A model generated the notes under the pieces. The model was given only the letters and a program-made list of their open reading frames with translations, had not been told where the DNA came from and ran no database searches. A stretch of 64,000 nt of DNA from positions 182,111-246,110 of the forward strand of contig NZ_JADPJG010000002.1 of the NCBI RefSeq assembly GCF_023073335.1. The letters run 5' to 3'. Position numbers and translations under genes: made by a program. The DNA comes from Bradyrhizobium sp. 21 (GTDB taxonomy: Bacteria > Pseudomonadota > Alphaproteobacteria > Rhizobiales > Xanthobacteraceae). This document shows positions 43,079-52,696 of this stretch, piece after piece. Numbering within the stretch: position 1 is the stretch's first letter; each line of letters opens with the position of its first letter.

Positions 43079-43996
43079 ATGTCCGCCTCCAATTCACAAA
43101 ATCAGCGCATCGCCGTCGTCGGGCTCGGCTCGATGGGATTTGGCATGGCGGCCTCGCTGAAGCGCGCCGGTCATGGCGTCACCGGCTGCGATGTCTCGGC
43201 GGAGGCCGTGGCACGCTTCGTGACGGACGGCGGCGTCGGCGCCAGCACGCCGGCCGAGGCTGCCAAGAACGCGGACATCGTCGTCAGCGTCGTCGTCAAT
43301 GCTGCGCAGACCGAAACGATCCTGTTCGGCAAGGATGGCGCCGCCGAGACCATGCCGAAGGATAGCGTCTTCATATCCTCCGCCACCATGGATCCTGACG
43401 TGGCACGGCGCCTCGCAAAACAGCTGGAGGCGACCGGCCGGCACTATCTGGATGCGCCGATCTCCGGCGGTGCGCAGCGCGCAGCCCAAGGCGAGCTGAC
43501 GATCCTCGCCTCCGGCAGTCCGGCTGCGTTTGAGAAAGCGCGGCCCGCGCTCGATGCCATGGCCGCAAAGCTCTACGAGCTCGGCGATGCAGCCGGCCAA
43601 GGCGCCGCCTTCAAGATGATCAATCAGTTGCTCGCCGGCGTGCATATCGCGGCCGCCAGCGAGGCGATCGCGTTCGCGGCCAAGCAGGGCCTCGACATCC
43701 GCAAGGTCTATGAGGTGATCACGGCGTCCGCCGGCAATTCCTGGATGTTCGAGAACCGCATGCCGCACGTTCTCGACGGCGACTACACACCGAGGAGTGC
43801 GGTCGAGATCTTCGTCAAGGACCTCGGCATCATCCAGGACATGGCGCGCAGCGCCAGATTCCCGGTGCCGGTCTCCGCTGCCGCGCTTCAGATGTTCCTG
43901 ATGACGTCGGCCGCCGGCATGGGCCGCGACGACGACGCATCGGTGGCGCGGATGTATGCGCAGGTCACCGGCGTCAAGCTTCCCGGCGACAAGTAG
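43079..43996 (+). CDS. ltnD: L-threonate dehydrogenase (3-hydroxyisobutyrate dehydrogenase family)
   Basis: A 305-residue beta-hydroxyacid dehydrogenase that would oxidise L-threonate to 2-oxo-tetronate with NAD. Motifs: VVGLGSMGFGMAASL for NAD near residue 13, DAPISGGAQRAAQGELTILA for substrate, and KMINQLLAGVHIAAASEA with the catalytic lysine. ATG at 43079. It lies directly before otnI and otnK and divergent to otnC; the context separates it from ordinary 3-hydroxyisobutyrate dehydrogenases. Confidence 0.88.
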   Translation: MSASNSQNQRIAVVGLGSMGFGMAASLKRAGHGVTGCDVSAEAVARFVTDGGVGASTPAEAAKNADIVVSVVVNAAQTETILFGKDGAAETMPKDSVFISSATMDPDVARRLAKQLEATGRHYLDAPISGGAQRAAQGELTILASGSPAAFEKARPALDAMAAKLYELGDAAGQGAAFKMINQLLAGVHIAAASEAIAFAAKQGLDIRKVYEVITASAGNSWMFENRMPHVLDGDYTPRSAVEIFVKDLGIIQDMARSARFPVPVSAAALQMFLMTSAAGMGRDDDASVARMYAQVTGVKLPGDK

Positions 43997-44007
43997 AGAG
44001 GATTCCA

Positions 44008-44790
44008 ATGCCCAATTTTGCCGCCAACCTCTCGATGATGTTCACCGAGGTGCCGTTCCTCGATCGCTTCGACGCCGCAGCGCAAGCCGGCTTTACCGCC
44101 GTCGAATTTCTTTTTCCCTATGAGCATCCGGCCGAGGCTGTCGGCGAGCGGCTCAAGCGCAACGGCCTGACGCAAGCGCTGTTCAATCTGCCGCCGGGCG
44201 ACTGGAACGCCGGCGAGAAAGGCTTTGCGGCGCTTCCGGCGCGTTTTTCCGATCTCAAGGCAAGCCTCGAGACCGCGCTGCCTTACGCCAAGGCCACCGG
44301 CGTCAAGCGCCTACATTTGATGGCGGGCATCGCCAATCGCGGCGAGCGCGTCGCGATCGAGGCGTTCTACAAGTCGGTGGCGTGGGCGGCGGAATTCTTC
44401 GCGCCGCATGGCATCGATATCGTGCTCGAGCCGATCAATGCGCGCAACGTGCCCGGCTACTTCCTCAACGATTTCGGCTTCGCGCGCGACCTGATCCACG
44501 AATTGAGACTTCCGAATCTGAAGCTCCAGTTCGACATCTATCACTGCCAGATCATCCATGGCGACGTCACGATGCGGCTGCGCGAGATGATGCCAGTTAT
44601 CGGCCACATCCAGATCGCCAGCATTCCCTCGCGCAACGAGCCCGACGGCGAGGAGCTGAACTATCCGTTCCTGTTCGACGAGCTCGACCGGCTCGGCTAT
44701 GCCGGCTTCGTCGGCTGCGAATATAATCCCCGCGGCAAGACCACCGACGGCCTTGCCTGGTTCAGGCCCTATGCGGGAGTGAAGCCGTGA
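44008..44790 (+). CDS. otnI: 2-oxo-tetronate isomerase (hydroxypyruvate isomerase family)
   Basis: A 260-residue TIM-barrel isomerase of the hydroxypyruvate isomerase family (PNFAANLSMMFTEVPFLDRF at the start; EPINARNVPGYFL and LKLQFDIYHCQI carry metal ligands). It would convert 2-oxo-tetronate to 3-oxo-tetronate. A clear AGAGAGG site precedes the ATG, and its TGA overlaps the otnK start. Confidence 0.9.
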   Translation: MPNFAANLSMMFTEVPFLDRFDAAAQAGFTAVEFLFPYEHPAEAVGERLKRNGLTQALFNLPPGDWNAGEKGFAALPARFSDLKASLETALPYAKATGVKRLHLMAGIANRGERVAIEAFYKSVAWAAEFFAPHGIDIVLEPINARNVPGYFLNDFGFARDLIHELRLPNLKLQFDIYHCQIIHGDVTMRLREMMPVIGHIQIASIPSRNEPDGEELNYPFLFDELDRLGYAGFVGCEYNPRGKTTDGLAWFRPYAGVKP

Positions 44791-46076
44791 CACTTGCAGC
44801 GAAAATATCCCTTGGCTGCATTGCCGACGACTACACCGGCGCCTCCGACCTCGCCAATACGCTGACGCGCGCGGGCCTGCGCACGGTGCAGACCATCGGC
44901 GTGCCCGCGGACGATCTTGCGCTGCCCGAGGTCGATGCCGTCGTGGTGTCGCTAAAAAGCCGTTCGATCGAGGCCGGCCTTGCCGTGTCGCGTTCGCGCG
45001 CGGCCGAGACATGGCTGCGAGGTCGCGGTGCGAGCCACGTGCTGTTCAAGATCTGCTCGACCTTCGATTCCACCGTTTCAGGCAATATCGGCCCGGTGAT
45101 GGACGCGCTGCGCGCCGATAGCGGCGAGCCGATCGTGCTGGTGACGCCGGCCTTTCCGGAGACCGGCCGCACCGTCTACCAGGGCAATCTGTTCGTCGGC
45201 GCGGTGCCGCTGAACGAGAGCCCTCTGAAGGACCATCCGCTCAACCCGATGCACGATTCCAATTTGGTGCGCGTGCTCGCGCGCCAGAGCAGGACGGAAA
45301 TCGGGCTCGTCGACCTCGCCACCATCACACGCGGCGCGGATGCCGTGCGGGCGCGGCTCGCCGAGCTCGTGGGCAAGGGCATCGGCGCGGCGATCATCGA
45401 CGCCGTCTTCGATCGCGACCTCGAGGCCATCGGCCTCGTCGCTGCCGAGCACCGGCTGTCGGTCGGCGCCTCCGGCATCGGCCTTGGACTCGCGCGTGCG
45501 CTGGTGTCGACCGGCAAGGTCAAGTCGACCGCAGCAGGCAGCGATGCGGGCGCCGCGGTCGGCGGACCGGCGGCCTGCCTCGCCGGAAGCTGCTCGCAGG
45601 CGACGCTCCAGCAGATCGCGAATGCCGAGCGTGTCATGCCGGTGTTTCATCTCGATCCGGACCGTATTACTACGGGCGAGGACGAGGCGCAGCGCGCGCT
45701 GGCCTGGGCGAAGCCGCGATTGGCCGACGGTCCGGTCCTGATCGCATCGAGTTCGACGCCAGATCAGGTTGCCGCGCTCCAGGCGCGCCATGGTCGCGAC
45801 GCGGCCGGCCACGCCATCGAGCAGGCGATGGCCGACATCGCCGAGGGGCTGGTGCTGGCGGGCGTGAAGCGTCTGGTCGTCGCCGGCGGGGAGACATCCG
45901 GCGCCGTGGTCGACCGGTTGAAGATTCCCGGATTTCTCGTGGGGGTGGAGATCGCAGCCGGCGTCCCCGTGCTGCGTGCAGTCGGTGCTGAAAAAGGCGA
46001 CATGCTGCTCGCCTTGAAGTCCGGAAACTTCGGCGGGCCGGAGTTTTTCTCCGACGCGCTTGGGCTCATGCGCTGA
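44787..46076 (+). CDS. otnK: 3-oxo-tetronate kinase (four-carbon acid sugar kinase, DUF1537)
   Basis: A 429-residue member of the four-carbon acid sugar kinase family that would phosphorylate 3-oxo-tetronate with ATP. The N-terminal half has LGCIADDYTGASDLANTL and KICSTFDSTVSGNIGPV; the C-terminal nucleotide-binding half has LVVAGGETSGAVVDRL. ATG overlaps the otnI stop. With ltnD, otnI and otnC the route from threonate to dihydroxyacetone phosphate is complete. Confidence 0.93.
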   Translation: MTLAAKISLGCIADDYTGASDLANTLTRAGLRTVQTIGVPADDLALPEVDAVVVSLKSRSIEAGLAVSRSRAAETWLRGRGASHVLFKICSTFDSTVSGNIGPVMDALRADSGEPIVLVTPAFPETGRTVYQGNLFVGAVPLNESPLKDHPLNPMHDSNLVRVLARQSRTEIGLVDLATITRGADAVRARLAELVGKGIGAAIIDAVFDRDLEAIGLVAAEHRLSVGASGIGLGLARALVSTGKVKSTAAGSDAGAAVGGPAACLAGSCSQATLQQIANAERVMPVFHLDPDRITTGEDEAQRALAWAKPRLADGPVLIASSSTPDQVAALQARHGRDAAGHAIEQAMADIAEGLVLAGVKRLVVAGGETSGAVVDRLKIPGFLVGVEIAAGVPVLRAVGAEKGDMLLALKSGNFGGPEFFSDALGLMR

Positions 46077-46117
46077 GCGCAGGGCATTTTTAGCGTCGTG
46101 TTCACTTGTTTCAGGCT

Positions 46118-46133
46118 TCCGTACTCGTACGGA
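46118..46133. promoter_or_regulatory. Palindrome upstream of the chemoreceptor gene
   Basis: TCCGTAC-TC-GTACGGA is a perfect 7-bp inverted repeat, 113 bases before the chemoreceptor start and 42 after the otnK stop. With no T-run after it, it looks more like a binding site than a terminator. Confidence 0.4.
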
Positions 46134-46245
46134 GTCGTCGTTAACGTCCGCTCAGGTGCTCTGGTGTTGGATGTCGGTGCTGCTCCCTTAGGTTGATTCG
46201 TAAAGCTTCCGGACGCGCCGCCGCGCCAGCACAAAGAGACTCCAT

Positions 46246-47937
46246 ATGCTCGCCACTATTTCCATCCGCGCCAAGATCATCAGTGTCGTGGCGTTCCTGC
46301 TGGTCGCGATGGCCGGCATGGGCCTGCTCGCCGTCATGAAGATGCGGTCGATGAATGCCAACACCGTCGACATCACCACGAGCTGGATGCCCAGCGTGCG
46401 CGTGCTCGGCGATTTGCGTGCCGGCGTGATCACTTACCGCAACGTCATCCGGGAGCATATGCTGTCGGAAACGCCGGACGAGAAGCTCGCGATGGAAAAG
46501 ACGCTCGCGACCGTGATCGAGGCCAACGCCAAGTTTCGCAAGACTTATGAAGGCATGATCACCTCGCCTGAAGAACGGGCACTCTACGGTGAATGGTCGA
46601 AGCTCTGGGAGGAGTACAAGAAGGGCACCCAGGAGGTTATGGCGCTGTCGCGCAAGGAGGCCGGCAAGGTCCCGCACGAGGCGCATGAGCTGAACACCAA
46701 GACGGTCAACAAGATCGGGCTTCAGGCCGACGAGGTCCTGAGGAAGGACATCGAGCTGAACACCAAGGGTGGAGACCAGGCAGCCCAGGACGCCGCAGAT
46801 AGCTACAATTACGCCTTCATGCTGGTCTCGATCATTCTTGGCGCCGCCGTCATCATCGGGATCGCCGTCGGCTTCTACCTCGTCCGGGACGTCTCCAGCG
46901 GTATCAACTCGATCATCGAGCCGATGCAGGCACTCGGTAAGGGCGAGCTTTCCGCCGAAGTGCCGCATCGCGGTGAGAAGACCGAGATCGGTGCCATGGC
47001 CGAGGTGCTCCAGATATTCAAGGAAGCGCTGATCGCCAAGAAGGCCGCCGACGAGGCTGCCGCCGCCGATGCCGAAGCCAAGATCGAGCGCGGCCGCCGC
47101 GTCGACAACATCACCCGCGAATTCGAAACGATGATCGGCGAGATCGTCCAGACCGTGTCGTCGGCCTCGACCCAGTTGGAGGCCTCGGCCTCGACGCTGA
47201 CCTCGACCGCCGACCGCTCCCAGCGGCTGGCCACCACCGTTGCCGGAGCGTCGGAGGAAGCCTCGACCAACGTGCAGTCGGTGGCCTCGGCGACCGAGGA
47301 GATGGCCTCGTCCGTCGGCGAGATCAGCCGCCAGGTGCAGGAATCGGCGCGGATGGCGGGCGACGCCGTCGGCCAGGCGCGCTCCACCACCGAGCGCGTC
47401 AGCGAGCTCTCCAAGGCCGCCTCGCGCATCGGCGACGTCGTCGAGCTCATCAACACCATCGCCGGCCAGACCAACCTGTTGGCGCTGAACGCGACCATCG
47501 AAGCCGCGCGCGCGGGCGAAGCCGGCCGCGGCTTTGCAGTCGTCGCCTCCGAGGTGAAGGCGCTCGCCGAGCAGACCGCGAAGGCGACCGGTGAGATCGG
47601 CCAGCAGATCTCCGGCATCCAGGCGGCGACCAACGACTCGGTCGGCGCCATCAAGGAGATCTCGTCGACCATCGAGCGTCTGTCGGAGATCTCGTCGGCG
47701 ATTGCGGCCGCGGTGGAAGAGCAGGGCGCGGCGACCCAGGAAATCGCCCGCAACGTCCAGCAGGCCGCCCAAGGCACCCAGCAGGTTTCGTCCAACATCA
47801 CCGACGTGCAGCGCGGCGCAACCGAGACAGGCACCGCGTCCTCCCAGGTGCTGTCGGCCGCGCAGATGCTGTCCAACGACTCGAGCCGGCTCAAGACCGA
47901 GGTCAGCAAGTTCCTGACCAACGTCCGGGCGGCGTAG
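46246..47937 (+). CDS. Methyl-accepting chemotaxis protein
   Basis: A 563-residue chemoreceptor. An N-terminal membrane helix (residues about 10-32), a periplasmic four-helix-bundle sensor (about 35-185), a second helix (about 188-210), HAMP (about 211-265), then the cytoplasmic signalling coiled coil with the hairpin tip [20 protein letters not shown] read in part ([20 protein letters not shown]). No C-terminal receptor-methylation pentapeptide. It signals to CheA; the ligand is unknown, but its position after the tetronate genes makes a four-carbon acid worth considering. A strong terminator follows. Confidence 0.95.
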   Translation: MLATISIRAKIISVVAFLLVAMAGMGLLAVMKMRSMNANTVDITTSWMPSVRVLGDLRAGVITYRNVIREHMLSETPDEKLAMEKTLATVIEANAKFRKTYEGMITSPEERALYGEWSKLWEEYKKGTQEVMALSRKEAGKVPHEAHELNTKTVNKIGLQADEVLRKDIELNTKGGDQAAQDAADSYNYAFMLVSIILGAAVIIGIAVGFYLVRDVSSGINSIIEPMQALGKGELSAEVPHRGEKTEIGAMAEVLQIFKEALIAKKAADEAAAADAEAKIERGRRVDNITREFETMIGEIVQTVSSASTQLEASASTLTSTADRSQRLATTVAGASEEASTNVQSVASATEEMASSVGEISRQVQESARMAGDAVGQARSTTERVSELSKAASRIGDVVELINTIAGQTNLLALNATIEAARAGEAGRGFAVVASEVKALAEQTAKATGEIGQQISGIQAATNDSVGAIKEISSTIERLSEISSAIAAAVEEQGAATQEIARNVQQAAQGTQQVSSNITDVQRGATETGTASSQVLSAAQMLSNDSSRLKTEVSKFLTNVRAA

Positions 47938-47963
47938 GCCGGGCAGGCATGGAATTCCTGAAA

Positions 47964-47989
47964 GCGGCGCCTTCGGGCGCCGCTTTTTT
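47964..47989 (+). terminator. Rho-independent terminator of the chemoreceptor gene
   Basis: GCGGCGCC, a TTCG tetraloop and GGCGCCGC are followed by TTTTTT, 27 bases after the stop. A textbook intrinsic terminator. Confidence 0.93.
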
Positions 47990-48181
47990 ACGTGGATGAA
48001 AGCCGCGCCTGTAATCTTTGGGCGCGAGCTGCATATCTGGAATGCGATTTCGCAGTGCGATAGCAGGGAAGTTACTGCGCGTGACGCAGCGTCGTTGGCC
48101 ATTTGAGCGGTCTTCAGGTAAATCAACCGAGAAACCCGCGGGGGCGGCGTTTCCTGTCCGTTATTTGGAATTTCCCGGCGA

Positions 48182-51100
48182 ATGATTGCTCTGGTCCGTA
48201 TTGCCCTGAGCCGGCCCTACACGTTTGTCGTGCTCGCGCTCCTGCTCCTGATCGTCGGACCGCTGGCGGCGCTGCGGACACCAACCGACATCTTTCCCGA
48301 CATCCGCATCCCCGTGATCGGCGTGGTCTGGCAGTACACCGGCCTGCCGCCCGACCAGATGTCCGGCCGCATCACCACGCCGTTCCAGCGCGCGCTGACC
48401 ACGACGGTCAACGACATCGAGCACATCACCGCCAATTCCTATAACGGCTTTGGCATCATCAAGATCTTCTTCCAGCCCAACGTCGATATCCGCACCGCAA
48501 ATGCGCAGGTCACCGCGATCTCGCAGACGCTGATCAAGCAGATGCCGCCGGGCGCAACGCCGCCCCTGATCCTGAACTACTCCGCCTCCACCGTTCCGAT
48601 CGTCCAGGTGGCGCTGTCGGGCGACGGACTGACCGAGCAGAACCTCGCCGATATCGGCATCAACCAGCTCCGTACGCCGCTGGTCACCGTGCCCGGCGCA
48701 GCGATCCCCTATCCGTTCGGCGGCAAGCAGCGCCAGATCCAGATCGACCTCGACCCGACCGCGCTCCAGGCCCGGGGCCTGTCCGGCCAGGACGTCGCCA
48801 ACGCGCTCGCGGCCCAGAACCTGATCACGCCGGTCGGCACCCAGAAGATCGGGCAGTTCGAATACAACATCCAGCTCAACAACTCGCCGCTGAAGATCGA
48901 GGAACTCGGCAATCTGCCGATCAAGACGGTCAACGGCGCGATGGTCTATGTGCGCGACGTCGCGACCGTGCGCGACGGCAACCCGCCGCAGACCAACATC
49001 GTCCATGTCGACGGCAACCGCTCGGTGCTGATGATGGTGCTGAAGGCGGGCGCGACCTCGACGCTCGACATCATCGCGGGCATCAAGCAGAAGGTGATCG
49101 ACGTCAAGGACCAGCTGCCGGACGCGCTCAAGATCGGCTTCATCGGCGATCAGTCGGTGTTCGTGCGCGGCGCCATCGAAGGTGTCGCGTTCGAAGGCGT
49201 GATCGCGGCACTGCTCACCAGCGTCATGATCCTGCTGTTCCTCGGCAGCTGGCGCTCGACCGTCATCATCGCTGTCTCGATCCCGCTCTCGGTGCTCGGT
49301 GCCATCATCATGCTGTCGGCGATCGGCGAGACGCTGAACATCATGACGCTCGGCGGCCTGGCGCTCGCGGTCGGCATCCTCGTCGACGACGCCACCGTCA
49401 CGATCGAGAACATCAACTACCATCTGGAGCAGGGCAAGCCGGTCGAGCAGTCGATCCTCGACGGCGCCAACCAGATCGTGACGCCGGCCTTCGTCTCGCT
49501 GCTCTGCATCTGCATCGTGTTCGTGCCGATGTTCTTCCTCACCGGCGTGGCGCGCTTCCTGTTCGTGCCGATGGCGGAAGCGGTGATGTTCGCGATGATC
49601 TGGTCGTTCCTGCTGTCGCGCACACTGGTGCCGACCATGGCCAATTATCTGCTGCAGCCGCATGTGCATCACGAGGGCGGGCCGCCGAAATCGCATAATC
49701 CTCTGGTCTGGTTCCAGCGCGGCTTCGAGGCTCGCTTCGAGCGCATTCGCGGCGGCTATCACGGCTTCCTGGGGCTCGCGCTCGCGCACCGCGCGGTGTT
49801 CGTGATCGGCTTCCTCTGCGTGGTCGGCGCGTCCTTCGCGCTGGTGCCGTTCCTCGGGCGCAACTTCTTCCCTGCCGTCGATGCCGGCAACATCCTGATG
49901 CATGTCCGCACCCAGGTCGGCACCCGCGTTGAGGAGACCGCCAACCAGCTCGCCGACGTGCAGAAGGCGATCCGCAAGCTGATCCCGGGCGAGATCGAGA
50001 CGCTCACCGATAACATCGGCATGCCGATCTCCGGCATCAACATGACCTACAACAACACCGGCGTGATCGGCCCGCAGGACGGCGACATCCAGATCAAGCT
50101 CAGGGAAGGCCACAAGCCGACCGAGGAGCACGTGCGCGTGCTGCGTGAGCAACTGCCGCGGCTGTTCCCCGGCGTGAGCTTCGCGTTCCTGCCGGCCGAC
50201 ATCGTCAGCCAGATCCTGAATTTTGGTGCGCCGGCGCCGATCGACCTGCAGATCCGCGGTGCCAACATCAGTGCCAACTTCGCTTACGCCAACAATCTGC
50301 TGGCCAAGGTCCGGAGGATTCCCGGCGTCGCCGATGCGCGCATCCAGCAGTCGCCGAACAACCCGACCTTCAACATCGATGTCGATCGCACCCGCGCGCA
50401 ATATGTCGGCCTGACCGAGCGCGACGTCACCAACAGTCTCGTGGTCAACCTTGCCGGCTCCTCGCAGGTGGCGCCGACCTACTACCTCAATCCGGATAAC
50501 GGCGTGTCCTATTCGATCGTGATGCAGACGCCGCAATACCAGATGGATTCGCTCAGCGCGCTGCAGACGTTGCCGATCACGGCCGCCGGCAATTCGCAGT
50601 CGCCGATCCTCGGCGGCATCGCGGACATCAAGCGGTCGACCTCGAGCGCGGTGGTCTCGCAATACGACATTCAGTCGATGGTGCAGATCTTCGCCACGAC
50701 CTCGGGCCGCGATCTCGGTGCGGTTGCGACCGACATCCGCCAGGTGATCGCCGACACCGCCAAGGAGGTGCCGAAGGGCTCATCCGTCGTGCTGCTTGGT
50801 CAGGTGCAGACCATGAACAGCGCCTTCACCGGCCTCTTGTTCGGCCTGCTCGGGGCGGTCGTGCTGATCTACTTCCTGATCGTCGTGAACTTCCAGTCCT
50901 GGTCCGATCCGTTCGTGATCATCACCGCGCTGCCGGCCGCGCTCGCCGGCATCGTCTGGATGCTGTTCGCGACCGAGACGACGCTGTCGGTGCCGGCGCT
51001 GACCGGCGCCATCATGTGCATGGGCGTTGCCACCGCCAACAGCGTGCTCGTGATCTCGTTCGCGCGCGAGCGCTACGAGGAGCTCGGCGATCCCATCGCC

Positions 51101-51361
51101 GCGGCGCTGGAGGCCGGCTTCGTCCGGTTCCGCCCGGTGCTGATGACCGCGCTCGCCATGATCATCGGCATGGCGCCCATGGCGCTGGGGCTCGGCGAGG
51201 GAGGCGAGCAGAATGCGCCGCTCGGCCGTGCCGTGATCGGCGGCCTGATCTTTGCAACCTTCGCCACGCTGATGTTCGTTCCCGTGGTGTTCAGTATGGT
51301 ACACAAGAAGCAAGGCGCCAAAGGCGCCGCCTCCCTGGAGACTCCGCATGTCGCCCACTGA
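48182..51361 (+). CDS. RND family efflux transporter permease
   Basis: A 1059-residue RND inner-membrane pump with 12 helices in two halves and two large periplasmic domains. The TM4 proton-relay motif is GILVDDATVTIENI, with the paired Asp. The N terminus (MIALVRIALSRPYTF) is typical of the AcrB/heavy-metal-RND border group rather than classic AcrB. The substrate is unknown. The gap 47938-48181 before it contains the chemoreceptor terminator and no clear operator. Unusually the pump gene precedes the adaptor gene, overlapping it by 14 bases; no outer-membrane channel is encoded. Confidence 0.93.
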   Translation: MIALVRIALSRPYTFVVLALLLLIVGPLAALRTPTDIFPDIRIPVIGVVWQYTGLPPDQMSGRITTPFQRALTTTVNDIEHITANSYNGFGIIKIFFQPNVDIRTANAQVTAISQTLIKQMPPGATPPLILNYSASTVPIVQVALSGDGLTEQNLADIGINQLRTPLVTVPGAAIPYPFGGKQRQIQIDLDPTALQARGLSGQDVANALAAQNLITPVGTQKIGQFEYNIQLNNSPLKIEELGNLPIKTVNGAMVYVRDVATVRDGNPPQTNIVHVDGNRSVLMMVLKAGATSTLDIIAGIKQKVIDVKDQLPDALKIGFIGDQSVFVRGAIEGVAFEGVIAALLTSVMILLFLGSWRSTVIIAVSIPLSVLGAIIMLSAIGETLNIMTLGGLALAVGILVDDATVTIENINYHLEQGKPVEQSILDGANQIVTPAFVSLLCICIVFVPMFFLTGVARFLFVPMAEAVMFAMIWSFLLSRTLVPTMANYLLQPHVHHEGGPPKSHNPLVWFQRGFEARFERIRGGYHGFLGLALAHRAVFVIGFLCVVGASFALVPFLGRNFFPAVDAGNILMHVRTQVGTRVEETANQLADVQKAIRKLIPGEIETLTDNIGMPISGINMTYNNTGVIGPQDGDIQIKLREGHKPTEEHVRVLREQLPRLFPGVSFAFLPADIVSQILNFGAPAPIDLQIRGANISANFAYANNLLAKVRRIPGVADARIQQSPNNPTFNIDVDRTRAQYVGLTERDVTNSLVVNLAGSSQVAPTYYLNPDNGVSYSIVMQTPQYQMDSLSALQTLPITAAGNSQSPILGGIADIKRSTSSAVVSQYDIQSMVQIFATTSGRDLGAVATDIRQVIADTAKEVPKGSSVVLLGQVQTMNSAFTGLLFGLLGAVVLIYFLIVVNFQSWSDPFVIITALPAALAGIVWMLFATETTLSVPALTGAIMCMGVATANSVLVISFARERYEELGDPIAAALEAGFVRFRPVLMTALAMIIGMAPMALGLGEGGEQNAPLGRAVIGGLIFATFATLMFVPVVFSMVHKKQGAKGAASLETPHVAH

Positions 51362-52550
51362 ACCCCGCTCCCCGGTGTCGCACCGGAAACTGGGCATTTT
51401 CGGCGTGGTGGCGCTGATCGCGGCAGGCCTCGTGGTCGGCACCGGCATCCGCGCCCGCGAGGAGCAGGGCTCCAGGCTGAAGGAATGGACCGACGACCAG
51501 GCCGTTCCCAGTGTCGCCGTGACGCTGCCTAACGCCAAGGCTCTCAACTCGACCATCGACTTGCCCGGCCGTCTCGAAGCCTATTATCGCGCGCCGATCT
51601 TTGCCCGCGTTCCCGGCTATCTCAAAAGCTGGAGCGCCGACATCGGTGCGCGGGTGAAGGCCGGTCAGGTGATCGCCGAGATCGAGGCGCCCGACCTCGA
51701 CCAGCAACTTCTTCAGGCCCGCGCAGACCTCGCCAGCCAGCAGTCCAGCGCCAGGCTGTCGGAAGCCACCCTCAACCGCCGCAAGACGCTGGTCGCTTCC
51801 AACTTCGTCTCCGCGCAGGAGATCGACGAGCGTACCGCCGATCTCTCCAACAAGAACGCGGCGGTTCGCTCGGGCCAGGCCAATGTCGAGCGGCTCGAAG
51901 CGCTGGCAGGTTACAAGAAGATCACCGCTCCGTTTGACGGCGTGGTGACGGCGCGCGACACCGACGTCGGTGCGCTGATCAACGCGGGCGGCGGCTCGGG
52001 ACCTGCGATGTTCGTGGTCTCCGACATCACCAAGCTGCGCGTCTACGTCAACGTTCCCCAGAACTACGTGCCGGCAATCAAGATCGGTGCCAAGGCCACC
52101 ATGGTGATGCCGGAGTATCCGAACCGGACCTTTCAGGCGACGGTGGAAGCCTCCTCGCAGGCGGTCGATGTCGCCTCCGGCACCACGCGCATGCAGCTTG
52201 GACTGGACAATTCGTCAGGCGAGTTGATGCCCGGCGGCTATGCCAGCGTGAAGCTGAGCTTGCTGCGCGACTCCGCGCCGTTGAGCATTCCCGCGAGCGC
52301 GCTGATCTTCAACGGCAGCGGCCTGCGCGTTGCGACGGTCAGCCCGGATGACAAGGTGCAGTTCAAGACCGTGACGATCGCGCGCGACCTCGGCCGCGAG
52401 ATCGAGCTTGCCTCCGGCATCGCCGCGGATGATCGCGTCATCACCGCGCCGCCGGACGGCCTCTCCGACGGCGACCAGGTCCGCGTGACCGGCGCCGGCG
52501 CCAAGGGCAAGCCCGCGACAGCCTCGGAAAAGCAGGCGCCGAAGGGCTGA
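51348..52550 (+). CDS. RND efflux periplasmic adaptor (HlyD/MFP family)
   Basis: A 400-residue membrane-fusion protein with an N-terminal anchor or signal (about residues 15-32), a lipoyl-like half (IFARVPGYLKSWSADIGARVKAG), a helical hairpin (DLASQQSSARLSEATLNRRK) and a beta-barrel part (ITAPFDGVVTARDTDVGALI). It would link the RND pump to an outer-membrane channel such as a TolC relative encoded elsewhere. Its ATG lies inside the pump gene end, so they are translationally coupled. Confidence 0.92.
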   Translation: MSPTEPRSPVSHRKLGIFGVVALIAAGLVVGTGIRAREEQGSRLKEWTDDQAVPSVAVTLPNAKALNSTIDLPGRLEAYYRAPIFARVPGYLKSWSADIGARVKAGQVIAEIEAPDLDQQLLQARADLASQQSSARLSEATLNRRKTLVASNFVSAQEIDERTADLSNKNAAVRSGQANVERLEALAGYKKITAPFDGVVTARDTDVGALINAGGGSGPAMFVVSDITKLRVYVNVPQNYVPAIKIGAKATMVMPEYPNRTFQATVEASSQAVDVASGTTRMQLGLDNSSGELMPGGYASVKLSLLRDSAPLSIPASALIFNGSGLRVATVSPDDKVQFKTVTIARDLGREIELASGIAADDRVITAPPDGLSDGDQVRVTGAGAKGKPATASEKQAPKG

Positions 52551-52556
52551 CGCGGT

Positions 52557-52694
52557 CTCGTGCCCCGGACGCAGCGCGTCATGAAATGATGCGCTGCTGA
52601 GCCGGGGCCCATCTCTCCTTGCTGTACCGTGTTGCTCTCTGGGTCCCGGCTCTGCGGAACGGCATTGCATGCCGCACCGCGTCCGGGACACGAG
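52557..52694. repeat. Intergenic palindromic repeat, family D copy 3
   Basis: CTCGTGCCCCGGACGCAGCG at the left and CGCGTCCGGGACACGAG at the right are near inverse copies; GAGCCGGGGCCCA and TGGGTCCCGGCTC pair inside. It lies between the convergent adaptor and thiolase genes. Confidence 0.82.
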
Positions 52695-52696
52695 AG

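Noticed and set aside
48161..50662. An 833-codon open frame antisense to the RND pump
   Set aside because: It is rich in Arg, His, Asp and Gln, has no domain, and mirrors the third codon position of a real gene in GC-rich DNA.
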